From Gammaproteobacteria bacterium (GTDB lineage: Bacteria; Pseudomonadota; Gammaproteobacteria; Steroidobacterales; Steroidobacteraceae), in the NCBI GenBank assembly GCA_010031985.1, contig RGYP01000138.1, positions 1 through 5,640 of the forward strand: a stretch of 5,640 nt of DNA, given 5' to 3'. Below the pieces are notes generated by a model. It worked only from the letters and a program-made list of their open reading frames with translations. It made no database searches and was not told where the DNA came from. Shown here one piece after another: positions 5,061-5,640 of the stretch (the first letter of the stretch is position 1; every line of letters begins with the position of its first letter). A program made the position numbers and the translations under genes.

Positions 5061-5640
5061 GTGAACTGGGCGACACACGGTGCACCGCTGCTGCTCACGC
5101 TGGCACTCTGGTGGGGCTCGACTGCAGTGATCGCACGACTCATCGGCCATACGCCGCGCAGTTATCCACGACTTTTGTTGCTAGCCACGTTGCTTGGCGT
5201 CGCCGGTCTGTTTTTGCTCGTGGGTCTACGCGACACCACCAGCGTCGCCGCCGCCGTCGGCGCACTCGTCGGCGCGATCACCGTATGGGGCTGGATAGAG
5301 GTCACGTTCCTGACCGGCAAAGTGACGGGCCCACTGCCCACTCACAGTGCCGAGGACGAGGGGCTTATCCGTCGGGCGGGGCGTGCATTCACGGCCATTC
5401 TTTGGCACGAGATCCTGATCGCGGTGACAGTCGCCATGGCCGCCGTGCTGCTGCTCGGTCGCGATAACGATCTCGCGCTGCTGGTGCTGTTGCTGCTTTG
5501 GCTGATGCGCAGCAGCGCCAAGCTCAATCTTTTTCTCGGTGTGCGCAATCTGGGCGAGGGTTTCTTGCCGCCGCATCTGCGGCATCTGCTCGATTTCATG
5601 CGCCACCGTGCGATGAACGCGCTGATGCCGATCTCTTTAC
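5061..5640 (+). CDS. puhE: Photosynthetic complex assembly protein PuhE, 3' end cut by window
   Basis: The frame is open from GTG 5061 to the window end (193 codons, no stop). AGGGGG at 5051-5056 is a suitable ribosome site four bases upstream, and the puhC stop is 22 bases away. PuhE (DUF3623 family) is a multi-spanning membrane protein encoded next to puhABC and linked to reaction-centre and pigment assembly. The N-terminus has a Trp-rich helix (LALWWGSTAVIARL, residues 14-27). Diagnostic motifs are VWGWIEVTFLTGKVTGP (75-91), LWHEILI (114-120) and MRSSAKLNLFLGVRNLGEGF (149-168), followed by LPPHLRHLLDFMRHRAMNAL. About five hydrophobic segments are visible. The remaining C-terminal part lies outside the window. 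Confidence 0.9.
   Translation, partial: MNWATHGAPLLLTLALWWGSTAVIARLIGHTPRSYPRLLLLATLLGVAGLFLLVGLRDTTSVAAAVGALVGAITVWGWIEVTFLTGKVTGPLPTHSAEDEGLIRRAGRAFTAILWHEILIAVTVAMAAVLLLGRDNDLALLVLLLLWLMRSSAKLNLFLGVRNLGEGFLPPHLRHLLDFMRHRAMNALMPISL

Noticed and set aside
5226..5606. - strand frame (126 codons) at the right end
   Set aside because: It lies opposite puhE, whose motifs are unmistakable on the + strand.

Overview
The window is part of the photosynthesis gene cluster of an anoxygenic phototrophic proteobacterium. The evidence is the run of bchF (bacteriochlorophyll synthesis), lhaA (LH1 assembly), puhA (reaction-centre H subunit), puhB, puhC and puhE (assembly factors), with remnants of the light/redox regulators ppsR and ppaA on the left. 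High GC, tight head-to-tail packing and stop/start overlaps fit an alpha-, beta- or gammaproteobacterial aerobic or purple phototroph; the sequence alone does not settle the class.

Left part (1-1041): the window opens inside ppsR on the + strand. PpsR can be followed through the end of its N-terminal domain, the coiled-coil linker and the first half of the next PAS domain, then stops at about 457. A ppaA/aerR gene on the - strand starts at 1041 and can be followed to about 490-502. The two stumps meet at a perfect 24-bp inverted repeat (434-457 / 469-492). Neither gene is complete, so PpsR lacks its second half, including the DNA-binding domain, and PpaA lacks its C-terminal third or so.

Middle (1042-1286): a 245-bp divergent control region between ppaA and bchF. 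Both strands have a perfect TTGACA -35 box with a plausible -10 box 17 bp away. Two near-consensus PpsR/CrtJ operators (TGT-N12-ACA type) fill the space between the -35 boxes. A separate 7+7 bp palindrome lies over the predicted ppaA transcription start.

Right part (1287-5640): bchF, lhaA, puhA, puhB, puhC and puhE (cut by the window end), all on the + strand and probably one transcriptional unit. bchF/lhaA overlap by ATGA and puhB/puhC by GTGA. puhA has its own strong Shine-Dalgarno sequence. The bchNBHLM block commonly found between bchF and lhaA is absent here. puhA encodes only 181 residues because about 75 residues are missing in frame, covering the second half of the single membrane helix and the following N-terminal stretch.

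The main unusual features are the regulator junction at the inverted repeat, the internally deleted H subunit, the shared divergent operator, and the shortened bch-lhaA order. The missing segments could be real rearrangements or assembly errors, and this should be decided before any biological interpretation. I found no mobile element, CRISPR array, tRNA or rRNA.
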